Source: Panopea generosa (lineage: Eukaryota > Mollusca > Bivalvia > Adapedonta > Hiatellidae). From it: a DNA stretch of 64,000 nt. Each line of letters begins with the position of its first letter. Position 1 is the first letter of the stretch. Positions 13,125 to 26,200 of the stretch are shown here, piece by piece. Where the stretch lies: assembly GCA_029582155.1 (NCBI GenBank), contig CM055905.1, positions 64,323,952 to 64,387,951 of the forward strand. The letters run 5' to 3'. Made by a program: the position numbers and the translations under genes. The notes below the pieces were generated by a model. That model did no database searches. It saw only the letters and a program-made list of their open reading frames with translations, and was not told the origin of the DNA.

Positions 13125-16100
13125 GAAAACAATAATTTTTTGTTACCCAAACATGTACATGAAATTAAGCATAAGCCGCATACAAAGCAAGCAGGAGGTG
13201 TCCCCAGCCGAAGAATATAAAACAAAACAATTGGAAACATACGTAACAAACTGAACAATTATTTACAATCACTTAATACATGTAGATCTAGTACAGAAAA
13301 TAAGATAATGAAACAGGAATATCTAGTGTTTTGTCAAAAACAAAAAGGATTTCTGAACACAGTGAAATGTTTTGGCATGCGAGATACATATAACTGACAA
13401 ATACATATAGGTAGAGACAGACGGTTCAATATTTCAGAACAGAGTCAGTTTTTGTTGCAATAGCCGGTCACTTTGACAGCTTGCTTCTGTGTTTAAAACA
13501 ATAATGAGTTACTACGGCAACATTCAGTATTATGTATGTATACCAGGAAATAGTAACTACAATAATGGTTCTTTGCATAAATAAAATCTGGTGAAGCCAA
13601 CAAATAGGCTATGTCAACAAACATATTCAGATCAATATATGAACAAAATATTACATACAAATATTATAATATATGTAAACGGTCAGCATTGAAGTGTCTT
13701 TTAGCCTATAATTTATTAAAGCATAAGCAACTCCAATGCATGTAGTATAGGTAAGAGAAAAATAAAATATCTTGACATTTAAAACTTAAATTATTAATTA
13801 ACCAGACAAAGTATTTTAATACATGTATATTGTATTGTACAGTGTTTTAATGTCGCTCTCACCACAGAACTATTGTGTATGATTCAACAGACACACTATA
13901 TAACAGCTTACCGAGGTATAGGATAATGACACTGAACAGACCATACCTAGAACTATTCTGTAGAATGACACAGACCCAAAAGAAATTAAACTGTCTAAAA
14001 TTCTTTTTATTTTACATGTCTCACCGATAAATTATTTCTAATAGCAAGGTAACAAACAAATATTTTAAGCCTTGGTTTATTTCAACAGCAATTTGATTGT
14101 TCACCAATGTAGAGCCAGTAAAATCAACTAATCTAAGACCTATCAACAAGCAATTGGTTCTGGGTTGTCACCAATTAGACGTTAAGAAAATATGAAGAGT
14201 TTATACCAAGTTAGCTTTGTGATTCGTATCTGAAAAAAAACAAATAAATGATCCAAAAAGGATCTTTACCTGAACAGGCTTACAATGAAAATATTATGTA
14301 CTGTTTAGTTTTTTATTTGAATAAAATTATTTGATTAAATTGAGCATTTAAAACGAGATCAAACACTCTCAACTGCACAAGACAGAAATAGTTATCTCCC
14401 TTTGGAAAAACACCAATGGACAAAGGGAGCCAACTAGCAAAGCTTTTCTGTCAGTATCGAATCAGTTCAAATGAGATAGCTAACAGCTTATATATAAGAA
14501 TAAACGGTCAGCAAATCAACAGACTTGTACACTTAAATCAAACTAATTTAGAGCAGTACCTTGACACATCATTAGCTATAGTATTACAAAGGCAACACAG
14601 CTAAAGATAGCAAACAATTGCAGCGCGTGACACATCATTCCAACATGTTGACTTTTGTCAGTTAACTAACCAAGTTAACATTTGTAGGTACTGACCACAG
14701 ACCTAAAGTATTTCTTGCAAGGACGGAAATTCTAAGCACAATAAATCTATACAATGATTTGGTGGATTTCTGAATATGTATAATAGTAAAAATATACAAT
14801 ATAAAGTGTCCCAGTAAAGAGGGGCATAAAATATAAAATGGACGGTACAAGATCTCTGCTTCATTATATCAATTTGTTCCGATTAACTTTTGCTCTGTCG
14901 CCCGTGAGGAACAAAGATACAAGATTTACAAGTTTTGACAGCTTGCATGTATCCTATATACAACCAATATATTTTATCTTATTATATAACAATCAATTTT
15001 TTAAAATAAAAATAAAATAATCATGTCACAGGTAAAGAAAGCATTTATATCAGATAAATGAAATCATAAAATCTGTGCGCAAGTACACAATAGTCGCTCA
15101 ATCAAAACACTTACATTCACATTGCTTTACCCACTCTGTGCCAAACACTTTTCAGGACTATAGTCCTTTGGACTAGAGACATTCCAACATTAAATAGTCT
15201 GAATTCAATACTTATAGCCATTAAATAACAGAAGACCTAAAATTTACATTTTCAAATTTTTATCCTTATTCAGTTTCTGCAAATAAACTACGTAAATCTC
15301 TCCCAGCATTTTGCTATTAAGATATCAATATAAAGACATAAAAAGAGTTGGTATATATGTTTTGAAAACCTTTTGTAGCCCAGTTAAAATTGTCATAGAC
15401 TGGTTCTTGGACTATATCCATTTTTCTCAGACTATACCTGAAAGGCAATTCACATCGTAATCAATTTACAGATATCAATGAACATCATGCCTTCTTGCAC
15501 TCCAAAACCCTCCAGTACATAAACAATATACAAAACTCCCTAATTGAACTTCACTGTCAAATTTCATAACCTTTATTTTAAATTAGTGTTTCTTATATAA
15601 ATCTCAGTATCTTTTTCATACATAATAGTCTCTCCAACTTTAATCAACCTGATATCAAAATATAGTCTACTCAATTTTCAAACGAGTTCAAACAGTTGAA
15701 CATCAAATATCATAAATTCTTGTTGCTGAGGAGACAAATTTGGTTGCTATGGACACTCACGAAACAATCCACTTCATACAAAAACATTGGAATGTGTTAA
15801 TTTAAATAAATAGTATCACAGTCTTAAAAACTGGCATTTTATGATAACCATTCCAAACAAACAACCTTAAATATATCACTTCTATAAATTGGCTGTAAGA
15901 CATGTTTGTTTGGGTAACAGGCATACAAATACTCTGCCACAATCAGACCAGGCATACAAATACACCGTAACCGTGGAAACATAGTACACAAATACAATTT
16001 ACCTAGAGAAACAGGTATTAATGCATTTTCAAAAGAATGGAAAAACCTTTATTAATAGCTGTTCATTTACAAGTTTCATAAAAATCACCGGTACATTACC

Positions 16101-16190
16101 AATGACTATTACATGGCCTACATCTTTAGAGACATTTAAAAAAAAACTGTCAATATGCAATTCTGCATAGCATGGAATATTTCATTTTTT
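13125..16190. other. gene-free stretch downstream of the NEK gene
   Basis: No coding frame or recognised element. Part of the right side could belong to the NEK 3' untranslated region, but no end is proven. Confidence 0.35.
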
Positions 16191-16194
16191 AATA

Positions 16195-16515
16195 AATCTC
16201 TGACACTAATGGAGATATTTCCTGAATAACAGAGATATTCTCTCAACTTATGGAGATATTCTCTCAACTTATGGAGATGATCTCTCAATGTAGGGAGAGA
16301 TTCTCTAAATTACTGAGCTATTATTTAACTTATGGAGATATTGTCTAACTTATGGAGATATTCTCTCAACTAATTGAGATGATCTCTAACTTATGGAGAT
16401 ATTCTCTAAATTACAGAGATATTATTTGACTTATAGAGATATTATCTAACTTATGGAGATATCTCATTCTCTCAACTTATGGAGATGATCTCTAACCTAT
16501 GGAAATTTCTCTAAA
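16195..16515 (+). repeat. imperfect ~20-bp minisatellite (ACTTATGGAGATATTCTCTA)
   Basis: About 15 irregular units built on ACTTATGGAGATATTCTCTA or variants. It lies 300-620 bases past the NEK stop on the minus strand and so may be in its 3' untranslated region. Confidence 0.7.
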
Positions 16516-16523
16516 CTTACGGA

Positions 16524-16529
16524 TTTATT
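16524..16529 (-). terminator. candidate polyadenylation signal AATAAA of the NEK gene
   Basis: The minus strand reads GAATAAATCC about 285 bases past the NEK stop codon. AATAAA is frequent by chance in AT-rich DNA, and another lies at 16048-16053, so the choice of site is uncertain. Confidence 0.25.
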
Positions 16530-16812
16530 CTCTAACAGCTTCATTATTGCTCATAGTTAACGAATCCAAGACAAAGCAAAATAAACGTGTGGATATATTG
16601 TGCTATAAACAGTATACATTACGGATCTTATTTACATGTAAATGGTGCAAACCCATAAATCCACCATGTAACACTACCCGTACCTCTAAGTACTGGCTTT
16701 AGCTGTATTCATCATATTCATCAGGCAATATGATAAATATATATATACATATATATATTCCAGAACTCCCGAAACAACCAGAAATATCCACATAGGCAGA
16801 CCTCTCACGTGA

Positions 16813-16904
16813 TTACGTAGGCTGTTGTTGTTGTTGCTGTTTCTGTTGTAAAAGTTGTTGTTGTAAGATTGCTTGTTGCTGTAACTGAATCTGTTGTTGC
16901 TGCT

Positions 16905-16935
<31 letters not shown>

Positions 16936-17217
16936 TTGTTGTAATTGTTGCTGTAGTAACAGCTGTTGTTGTTGCGGGTCTAGTTGTTGTGGACTGACAA
17001 TCTGTACATTTTGCTGAGCGAGAAGTTGCTGTTGCTGCTCTGGTGTAAGTTGTTGAAACTGCTGTTGTTGCTGCTGCTGCTGTTGCTGGAGCTGCTGCAA
17101 CTGTTGCGCTTGTCCTTGCATCAAGGCGTGCATCTGTTTGGCTACATTGTACACGTATGAGATGTCGGGTCGCTGCTCTGGGATTGGGTTGATACAGATA
17201 GCTACTAGCTTACGTAA
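16813..17217 (-). CDS. NEK7-like: NEK6/7 coding exon 7: end of kinase domain plus polyglutamine-rich tail
   Basis: 134 codons plus stop TAA (16815-16813). The first ~36 residues ([20 protein letters not shown], then [16 protein letters not shown]) complete the kinase domain. The remaining ~98 residues are mostly Gln with Leu, Pro, Ile and Phe: an uninterrupted run of 17 Q in the second half, a run of 10 Q in the first, and spacers such as LTPE and NVQIVSP. The tail is coded by a mix of CAA and CAG and ends QQPT. Acceptor TTGTTACAG|TTACGT. Because it is contiguous and in frame with conserved kinase sequence, the tail appears to be translated. It may form a coiled-coil or low-complexity interaction region; that is inference. 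Confidence 0.9.
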
Positions 17218-20200
17218 CTGTAACAAACATACATTCTTATCAAAAACAACAGATGGTATGTCAAAAATGGTACATCTGTATGTGACAGCTAATAAATAAC
17301 ACAAGGACCAAAATTTTTTTACGAAAATAAAAAGCTTCGAGGCGGTATGAAAATAAGGGGGCGGGCGGGGAAGATAATCTAGCAATTAATTTATCATGGC
17401 CCAACTGAGCTGCAAGTCAATGACCAGAACACGACGACTTGCTCAAATAGTCTAGACTGGGTAAACAACCCCATTTATATTACGACTCCCTGTCTTATAA
17501 GATTTAATAATATTTTTTTTTTTCTTTTCGACAAACTTTACTGTACATGTATAATAGTTCTGTACAGCAACGCTAGAGGTCTACACAACAAGCAACCATG
17601 AAACTTGTTTGCTAAATTTGTTAAGTCACTATTGAATCAAGCTGTATTATTTATTTTTAATGGTGTTGAATGCTATTTCCAACACATTTCAGGTTATGTA
17701 TGATATATCTAGATTTATTGATGGAGTAATACCTCAGAATGATTCTGAGTAGAACCACATTAAGTGAGTTTTGACTGGTTGCTTAAATATAACTTAATCA
17801 ATGCCAGTGAAAGCATATGCATTTATGCTAGAGCCAGTCTCAAATCATGATCACCTGGATGCTTTTTTTGTATTTAAGTATGTAAAATTGTTAGTGAAAA
17901 AAGCCTGGTACCAGACATGACAATTTGTTTATACTGGTACCTGTTCCATGTAAACATCTGCGGGCAGGGGCGGGTAATCACACTTGTCAATCTTCTTACA
18001 CAGTGAGTATAAGTTCATCTTGTCGCCGTAAAATGGTGATTGTAATGCTGCCATCTGTAAATAAATGTGTATAGTTACTATCATTTTTTTTTTGCCATTG
18101 AGGAATCTTAAGACAAACATAACCGTTTACTCTTTCCTGGGTCCTGGAAGGTTAACCAGTAATCAGCAAGTAACCTTTCCACTTAAATCATGGTGAGAGA
18201 TGAATGACAATGAGAGCAATTTCCCATATCAATCATCATGGTGAATGTTGCCTGATGGGAATTCAAACTCATGACCCCTCATGACTCATGACATGCTAAT
18301 AACTGAGCTACCTGGGCCTGGCTCTGTAAGTAAAGCACTTGACGTACAACACTGACTGTGTACCATGAAAACAACCTTTTTTTGTCTTTAAAGTTTCATT
18401 CTATAATAAATTTCCATTGACTTCAATACAAAATGTATAGTTTAAGTTAAAATTGTCTAAAACAATATCATTTTTGGCAGGTTTGTTCTTTGTCTTTGTT
18501 TGGCCATGTGCAATGTTCTTGAGCAAGACATCTTATTCACAAAGGCTTTAAGCTGAAGAAATACTATCAGTGTGATTTGTCTAAGTTCTAAGAACTTATT
18601 TTACAATCAATGTAAATATACAGGTTATTAAGGTATGTTTAATTTTAAGGTAGTGTTCTGGCAGATATGACAGAATTTAAATTATTCCTTAAGGTGAATA
18701 TTATACTAAGCTAAAGTTTTGAAATGCATATTCTTCACCATCTTGGATTTGTTTTACATGATACAATCCTTGTTAAACTTTGGTAGACGTTAAATCATTA
18801 TTTTTTTCTGCAGTCATTTATATAATTATTTTTAATCAAGTGTTATTCCAGAAATAAAAATTACGTACACTGCACACTGTCATATATAACTGAAATACTG
18901 TTGAAAATAGGCGTAAAACCCCAAACAAACATTCTTATATAAATAAATAAGGTAAATTTATAGACTTATATATAACTGTATGATATAGACATAAAGCATC
19001 AGATCAAAGAATGTGGGTTCAATCCCATGCCACAGCCACATATGGGATGTCCTTGAAAAACACTTTAATAACATATCTGTTTTAAAAGTACTAGGTCTAC
19101 CTGTGTATTCTTAAAGCATGATTTGTCTTAAGATTTTGTTGCGAGCCTCGCCCATTTTATAATGAAATTATGGTCTCAAGATGACTATGTAATTTCTCAC
19201 GTATTTCAATTAAAACAAACTGCACGAAAAAATAAAAAACAATGGCTTTATGACTAAATCACATTTTTTATCGTTGGTTTGAATATTAATTGTTTCTAAC
19301 CCAATTGTTTCTGACATCAGAATCGGCGTAAGTATATAAAATGTTTTCCGGTGACGCAATGTGTTTCCCCAGATAATATCACTATGTCTCAAAGCGTAAG
19401 TGCCACCTAGCGGTAACATAATGCCTGGCGATGGTGTCTATGTTAACATGGAGTCATTTGCTAGTGGCTTGTCTCGAAAAAAGTGACAGACTTAAAAAAC
19501 ATGGTGGCACAGTGTTTATAAAAGCAAGTTATTGTTATATAACTTATATTCATGCATAATTACTGAAAAATTCTGGTAAAATAATTGAATGACATTTTTG
19601 TGAAAATCAGCCCCAGAATGTACCACAGGCAATCTGGAAGTTAAATTGTTTACGGGGGAAGATGCGTCACCAGACCACACTACCCATACCGGACACTTAT
19701 TCTCACTTTCAACGCTACCAGGTCATTGACAGGTATGTGATTGGTATGTTTTGAGTACTTAAAACATATTAACACCAATCAATTTACAAATAGCTAACTG
19801 CATCAAAATGTTGTTAAACTTGTTTATTTCTTTAATATTAAATCTTACTCCTAATGTTTATTTCAGAGGCTGCTGTGTAATTCTGTTTATAAATTTATAT
19901 TTCAAAAGGGAAGACATCTCACCTCATACAGCAGGCAGCCCAGAGACCAGATGTCAGACTTGAAGTTGTAACCATTCTCGTGTATACGCTCTGGTGACAT
20001 GTAGTATGGTGTACCAACTGGAAAAATATCACAATCAATTGTAACGTGAAGCATGATCCTTAATCACCTAAATATTCAACAAGAGTTGTCAGAAGACAAC
20101 AAAGCTTGCCCCTGGGTGTCTTAGTCCAAAAAGGACCATTACTGTGCTAAAATGCAATCCAGAGTTATGGTTCTTATCTGTGTGTGTTCCATTGATGATG

Positions 20201-23200
20201 GTGAACACACATGCAAAGTTTCATTCACATCCAATGAGTGGTTGCATAGATATCTTAAACTTAACACAAAAGTTTAACCTGGGTGTCTACAGACGACAAC
20301 GCCGCCGCCGCCGACACCGGGGTCATGGCAATAGCTCATCTTGGACTTCTTCCTGGAGAGCTAAAAATTAACTAAAGTGGGGCGAAAGGGCAGTGGATAG
20401 TATTGGCTGCTCATGCAATGGTTATGGGTTCGATCCACAGCTCAACTTGATGCGTCTTAAAAAAACACTCAGTACTGGTTCTATCCTGAAAGAGGACTCA
20501 AGAGTGGTTCATATAAGATTTCTTCGAGATCAAGCTATAATAAATTAGTATAAACTAAATACAAGAAAGAAACTTTCACAGGTTTGAAGTTCAGATAAAA
20601 AATCCTTCCAAAGGGACAACTGTATGAGGCTCTTTTATTATCCCTAATAATATAAAAAGGGAGTATCGATAAAGTTTTCGCTGTTCATGCTAGAGATTGC
20701 TGGTTTGACCCCAGGTTTGACCTGATGACCTCGCAAAGAAAACATACAGTACTGGTTTTATCCAAGAAAAAGACGTTTTATATTAGCTCAAATTATACCT
20801 AAAGAATGAGCAGCTGTAGTCTTGGAACTGAAAAATCTGCCCAAGCCGAGATCTCCGAGTTTGACGACCCCCTGTGCGGTGATGAACACATTCGCTGGCT
20901 TGATGTCCCGGTGCATGATGCGTCTAGAGTGCATGTGATTCAGGGCACTGCAGATCTGGATAAAATACTTCCAAATGGTCTTCTCGGGGATCAGGCGGTT
21001 CTGACGTTTGAAATGCTGCAAGAAAATAGGCGTTTGCTTTTAACACAACTTTCAATACATTATGGGTAATATAATAATATTGCATGAAAAAAAAAAGGAA
21101 ACATACATTCTAAAATATGATGCAGAAAATAAAATAAATTTTGAAATTTTTTTTACTACTTTCAAAACTTCAAGAGGCCTCACCTATATTACAAATATCT
21201 TTTCGATCCTACCAGTAAAACTGCAAATTTATATCAAACATCATATATTATAGATAATCTGTCTTCGTAGTGTAATTATTTTAATTTTGTTGATTAAATA
21301 CTAAATTGCAGCCCGCGATAGAGTCTCTTATTGGCAAGCATCAGGTTATGCTAAAACATTGACGAATAAAATGAAAAATGCCGACCTGTGTATTAATGAA
21401 TTTCCCATAAATCATGTAAACTGTAAGGACGGAATCAACCATTATTTTTAAACAGTACCTTCCTCTTTGTTATTTAACCCTTTACTCCATAGATACGCGT
21501 TTTCCCGCACCAATGTAAAATGTACGATACAATTTCAACATTCTAAAACACATAAAAGGTTCAGTGATACAAGAAAATCAACAAGTCAGACAGTCATTGT
21601 TGATGGACACTTTGAACTCCATGAGCAACAAAAGGACAATAACCAATTTTCCACATTTTTATAATAAACTAAAGTCTAATTGAAGGATTCCAAGAAAAGA
21701 AAACAGCAGACTTGGTTTTATGAAGCTGTTTATGATGAGTAACGATATATCCAACCCCCCTCATCCCCATCCCCCTGGTACTGACTTATTACATTTCCCA
21801 GCAAAACAGGTTGTGCTCCACAATTCCAAAGTATCAGAATTAACAATAAACCATTTAAATCTTTAAAAATCCAAAAGTAACAGTGGAGAAAAATGAAATC
21901 AGTTATCCCCTTCTTGGGAAGTGCACCCGACTATCAATCCAGGGGTTGTGAGTTTGAATCCCTGCCAGGCCACGGTCTTCTTGATAGTTGACATACAACT
22001 TCATGTCATATTGTAATTCTTCTCTTACTGTTTGCGGAGCTGGGGTGTGCTCGAGTACTGGTTAATCCCAGGAAACAGTGGTTAGGTTACCTGATCGTCT
22101 GTTAGCCCTTGATGGCATAAAAATGATGCTAAATATTCAATCAATCAATCATCTCTTACTACTGAAAGTTATCAGTTACTTCCAGGATCCCAGGAAATGG
22201 TAGTTAGGTTAAAACTGATTGTCTGTTAGCCCTCAATGGCATAAAAATGACGCAAAACAATCAATCAATACTCTATCCAAGGAATCAGCATCTAAAAGTA
22301 GCGATGGACAAAAAAAAAATCAGTAATCTAGCCAATAAAGATTCTTGTTATAACATTTACTTACCTTGATCATTCTCGAGAGGTCGCCAGCATCTGCCAG
22401 CTCCAGGACAATGTTTAGTTCATTGTCTTCTATGAAGGATTCCAAGTACTTGATCACGTTTGGATGGTTCAGTTGCTACAAAGACAAACCGAACATCAAA
22501 GGACGTATATCAGAATTTTACAACATTTCCGATTCCGCAAAAAAACATTATAACCAATTGATCACGATAATAAATAATCCCGAAAGCCTTATGGATACAT
22601 GTATGTATTTAAACAGGCCATGATAACATTTTGAAAAGGGATTTTATAACTAGGCCAGGTTGGACTAAAACAAATTTTCCACTTAAAACTGCAATGTATA
22701 AAGGATTAAAAGCCAAATTATTTTTTTTCATCAGGCTTCACGAACATTTAACTGGCCTAATGTTTTTCATCACTATATGAAAACTAAGAATTTGGCTTTT
22801 AATCCTTATATTAACATTACATTTTCCAACTATTTTAGATAAAATCTATTACCTTATTTTTTTGTTATATGCATCAACCGGCAAAGCCAATGTCATGAAC
22901 GTAACGGCGACTTAATCTATACAGTTCATTTAGGCCGAGTGCAGTAAAAATGTTAATATTGGTAAATGAATCAAATGAGCAACATTCTTAATTAGACCCT
23001 TCATATTGCTGAGGTTAATTTAGTCAAAAAAGAGCTCGAACGATGTGGTGAAGGTCTTCAAGCACAAAATAGTTTATATTTATTTGTAGAATAGGGATTT
23101 TGTTTCGAATTTGACACTCCACTTTTTGTCAGTTTTAGCAGATTGGTAATTCCAATTCTTCCATATTTATTTATAAATGATAATGAGATACTCTGTTTTT

Positions 23201-26200
23201 CTTTTTCTAGAAATTAACAGCAATATTTCCAGACACACTTACTCTGTTTTCTATATCATGGGATCAGAAGACAGAAAAATTTTAAACACATGGTCAAGTA
23301 TCAATAAATAAAGTGTTTTTTTTACAAAGTACTATCAGCAAAATAGAGATTTTTTCAAGCAATTTATAATTTTAACTATTATCATTCTATTTTATTTTAT
23401 TTCTTTTAATAGGGTTTAACACAACACATGAACGGTCATATGTTGTGTATGGTGTTAAGCGTCGCTTTCAAAAATTTTTCAGTCATATCGCAACGGTGTC
23501 TACTTGAGACAGTATTCTAAACACTGTCACACTGGAGTATCATGCCGCAGACACATGGTATGATACCCTACCCAGTCACATTATAATGACACAGGGCTGA
23601 CCAGACCTAGAACTCTCCTCTAAATGCTGAGCGTCAAGCGAGGAAGCTTCTAGTACCATTTTTAAAGTCTTTGGTATAACCCGGCCGGAGACTGAACCCA
23701 CGACTTTCCGCATGCAAGGTGGACGCTCTACCACTAGACCACGCCGCAGTCATATTGGTGGAGGAAGACCTATGAATGAATCCGAGTTGAACTACCGTCC
23801 TTCCACCAGTAACTGGCAAACTTTCTCACATAAAGTTTTCGAATTGAGTGTGACTCGAACCTATGACCTTAGGTGAGATGTAAGTGATCTTGAGATGGCA
23901 CCTTGGACCACTCGGCTATGGAGAACTCCGATTATTTGACTGTTAAATCTGAATAGAACCACCTACCTTCTGCAAGAAACTGACATACTTTCTCATATAA
24001 AGTTTTGAACCGGGCTGGGCTCGAACACATACCTCAGCAGTGAGATGTAAGTGGACATTAGACAACAGCCCCTTAGCCAAGAGAGGAAATGCAGGAGGAG
24101 TTGAAATCATGACATACAAATACAAATGTGTGAAGGACAGAATGACGAACCCACTTGAAAATGATAAAAAAACACTGAGAAGAATGTTGATGCAATCCAC
24201 ACTATCTGTCTTAGGTCTTAGTGATAGTCTATACTAATTTATTTTAGCTTGATTGCGATAAAAGCTCATAGCTTATATGAACAGTTTTCAAGTCCGCTTC
24301 CTGTGTAGAACCAGTACTGAGTGTTATTTTATGAAAGGCATCGGGTCGAGCTGGGGATCGAACCGGCACATTCTGGTGAGAGCTGTCAACATTATTCATT
24401 ACACTACCACCCAAGGTCTTCATTATAAGTGCTGTAAAAACACAAACATGAAAACCTGAAGAAGCCAAAGCAGGACATCCACAAAACTGAGACCTTAACA
24501 TATCTTAAGTAGACACAATGGAAGTCTCTTTACTGAGAGGTTGGTCCATAGAAGGATCAGTATGCAAAATTAATACAACTACATCACTAAAACATAACAT
24601 TTATTATTGCATAAGGTCATTATAAATTAATTGCTAGATTATCATCCAAATTTTTCTTAAATACGGGGAGGGTGGGAGGATTTTTTTTTTGATTTTTTAA
24701 ATTTTTGATGTTTTTTTAAGAAAATAAAAAGGGTCAGGGCAGCATAAAAATTAAAGGGCGGGCAGGGATGATAATTTTGCAATTAATTTATTATGGCCTA
24801 ACATCTAAAATTTTACCTTGAGCAGATCAATCTCTTTTTTACAATCTTGTCTTGCCTTGGCATCCATCATCTCAAATATCTGTAAATTGGTGAATAGAAT
24901 TCATGATATAGTCAATGAAAATGCATTAACCTAATCAATACGCACTTCTATCCTCATTTTCGGAACAAGCCTCATACTAGACTATAAGTATTATACCTGA
25001 GTATAAATTGTTTGACATGGTAACATTAATGGGAATAGTTAGTTGTTGCTGTTTAGCATTGCTTTTAAAATTTCTTCATTCATATTGCGATGGTGTCTAC
25101 TTGAAACAGCATTTTTAGCACAAACACATCTAGTTACATTATACTGACATTTGGCCGACCAGACCTAGAATAATCATCTGAGCGCCAAGCGCAGAAGCTC
25201 CTAGTACCATTGTTCAAGTCTTTGGTATGACCAAGCCAGGCATATTACCTTTGACCTTCCGCATATGAAGTGGACATTCTACTACCTGACCACCAATGCA
25301 GTAGAGAACAGTAAAACAAGCATTTAAAAAATCATCACGTTTTCTATTCATATAATCAAAGCTTGACAACTGAGATTTCTTCTATTCATAGTTATAAGTG
25401 TACTTAAAAACTCTGCTAAATACTTAATTCTGTTAAAAAAATTACTTTTACTGCAACAGCATTAGTAATTTCCCTATCAGTACAAAAACAAGGAGAAATG
25501 CAAGTGCTGGGGTAAGAGAGTGTAAACACCTTCACATATTTCAAGTGCAAGGCACTCATTGAAATATATTTCACTAGTAAAACTTATATTAACAGGGTTC
25601 GACATTAACTTTTTTTCCCCACTAGACCACCAGGCTAGTAACTCAGTAAAACTACTAGACCTGACCAAACTTCCACTAGCCCAGACCAATATCGTAACTA
25701 TGATTCCGGACATAGTACTGAAAGTTGGTCACAATCAGAGCTTTATCATAAGTTTTCTTTGTTTCTGTTCTGCCTTTTGTATTTTTGTCAATGTTATCAT
25801 CCCGATCTTTTCAAAAAGGTGTCAAAAGGTGTTGTTCATTGTTAATATCAATAAATCATAAATTGGTTTTCTAATGACATAAAATATAGAAGGGAAATAA
25901 CTGAATCCCGGAAGAGTTACACTGCTTAATATATTGCGTCATTATGGTTAGAGTAATGCCCCTTAGTTTGGACTGCTTAGTAATTCTATGTTATGTGTTT
26001 TCGCGTTCGCCATAATGTTACAAATTATCGATAATAAATGATATTACATGCTCGTGGGCAGGTGCATTTTATTTGATTCAATGATAAACATTATTAGCTC
26101 AGGTTTTGGTGCTTTTTAACTGATTTCTTAATTTTAATTTAACATGACCAGTCGGACTACCTACGCTCCAGTAGAACACGACAGGACCAAGTATTTACTA

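Noticed and set aside
20806-21069. Plus-strand 87-residue frame
   Set aside because: Antisense shadow of NEK exon 4, the catalytic-loop exon.
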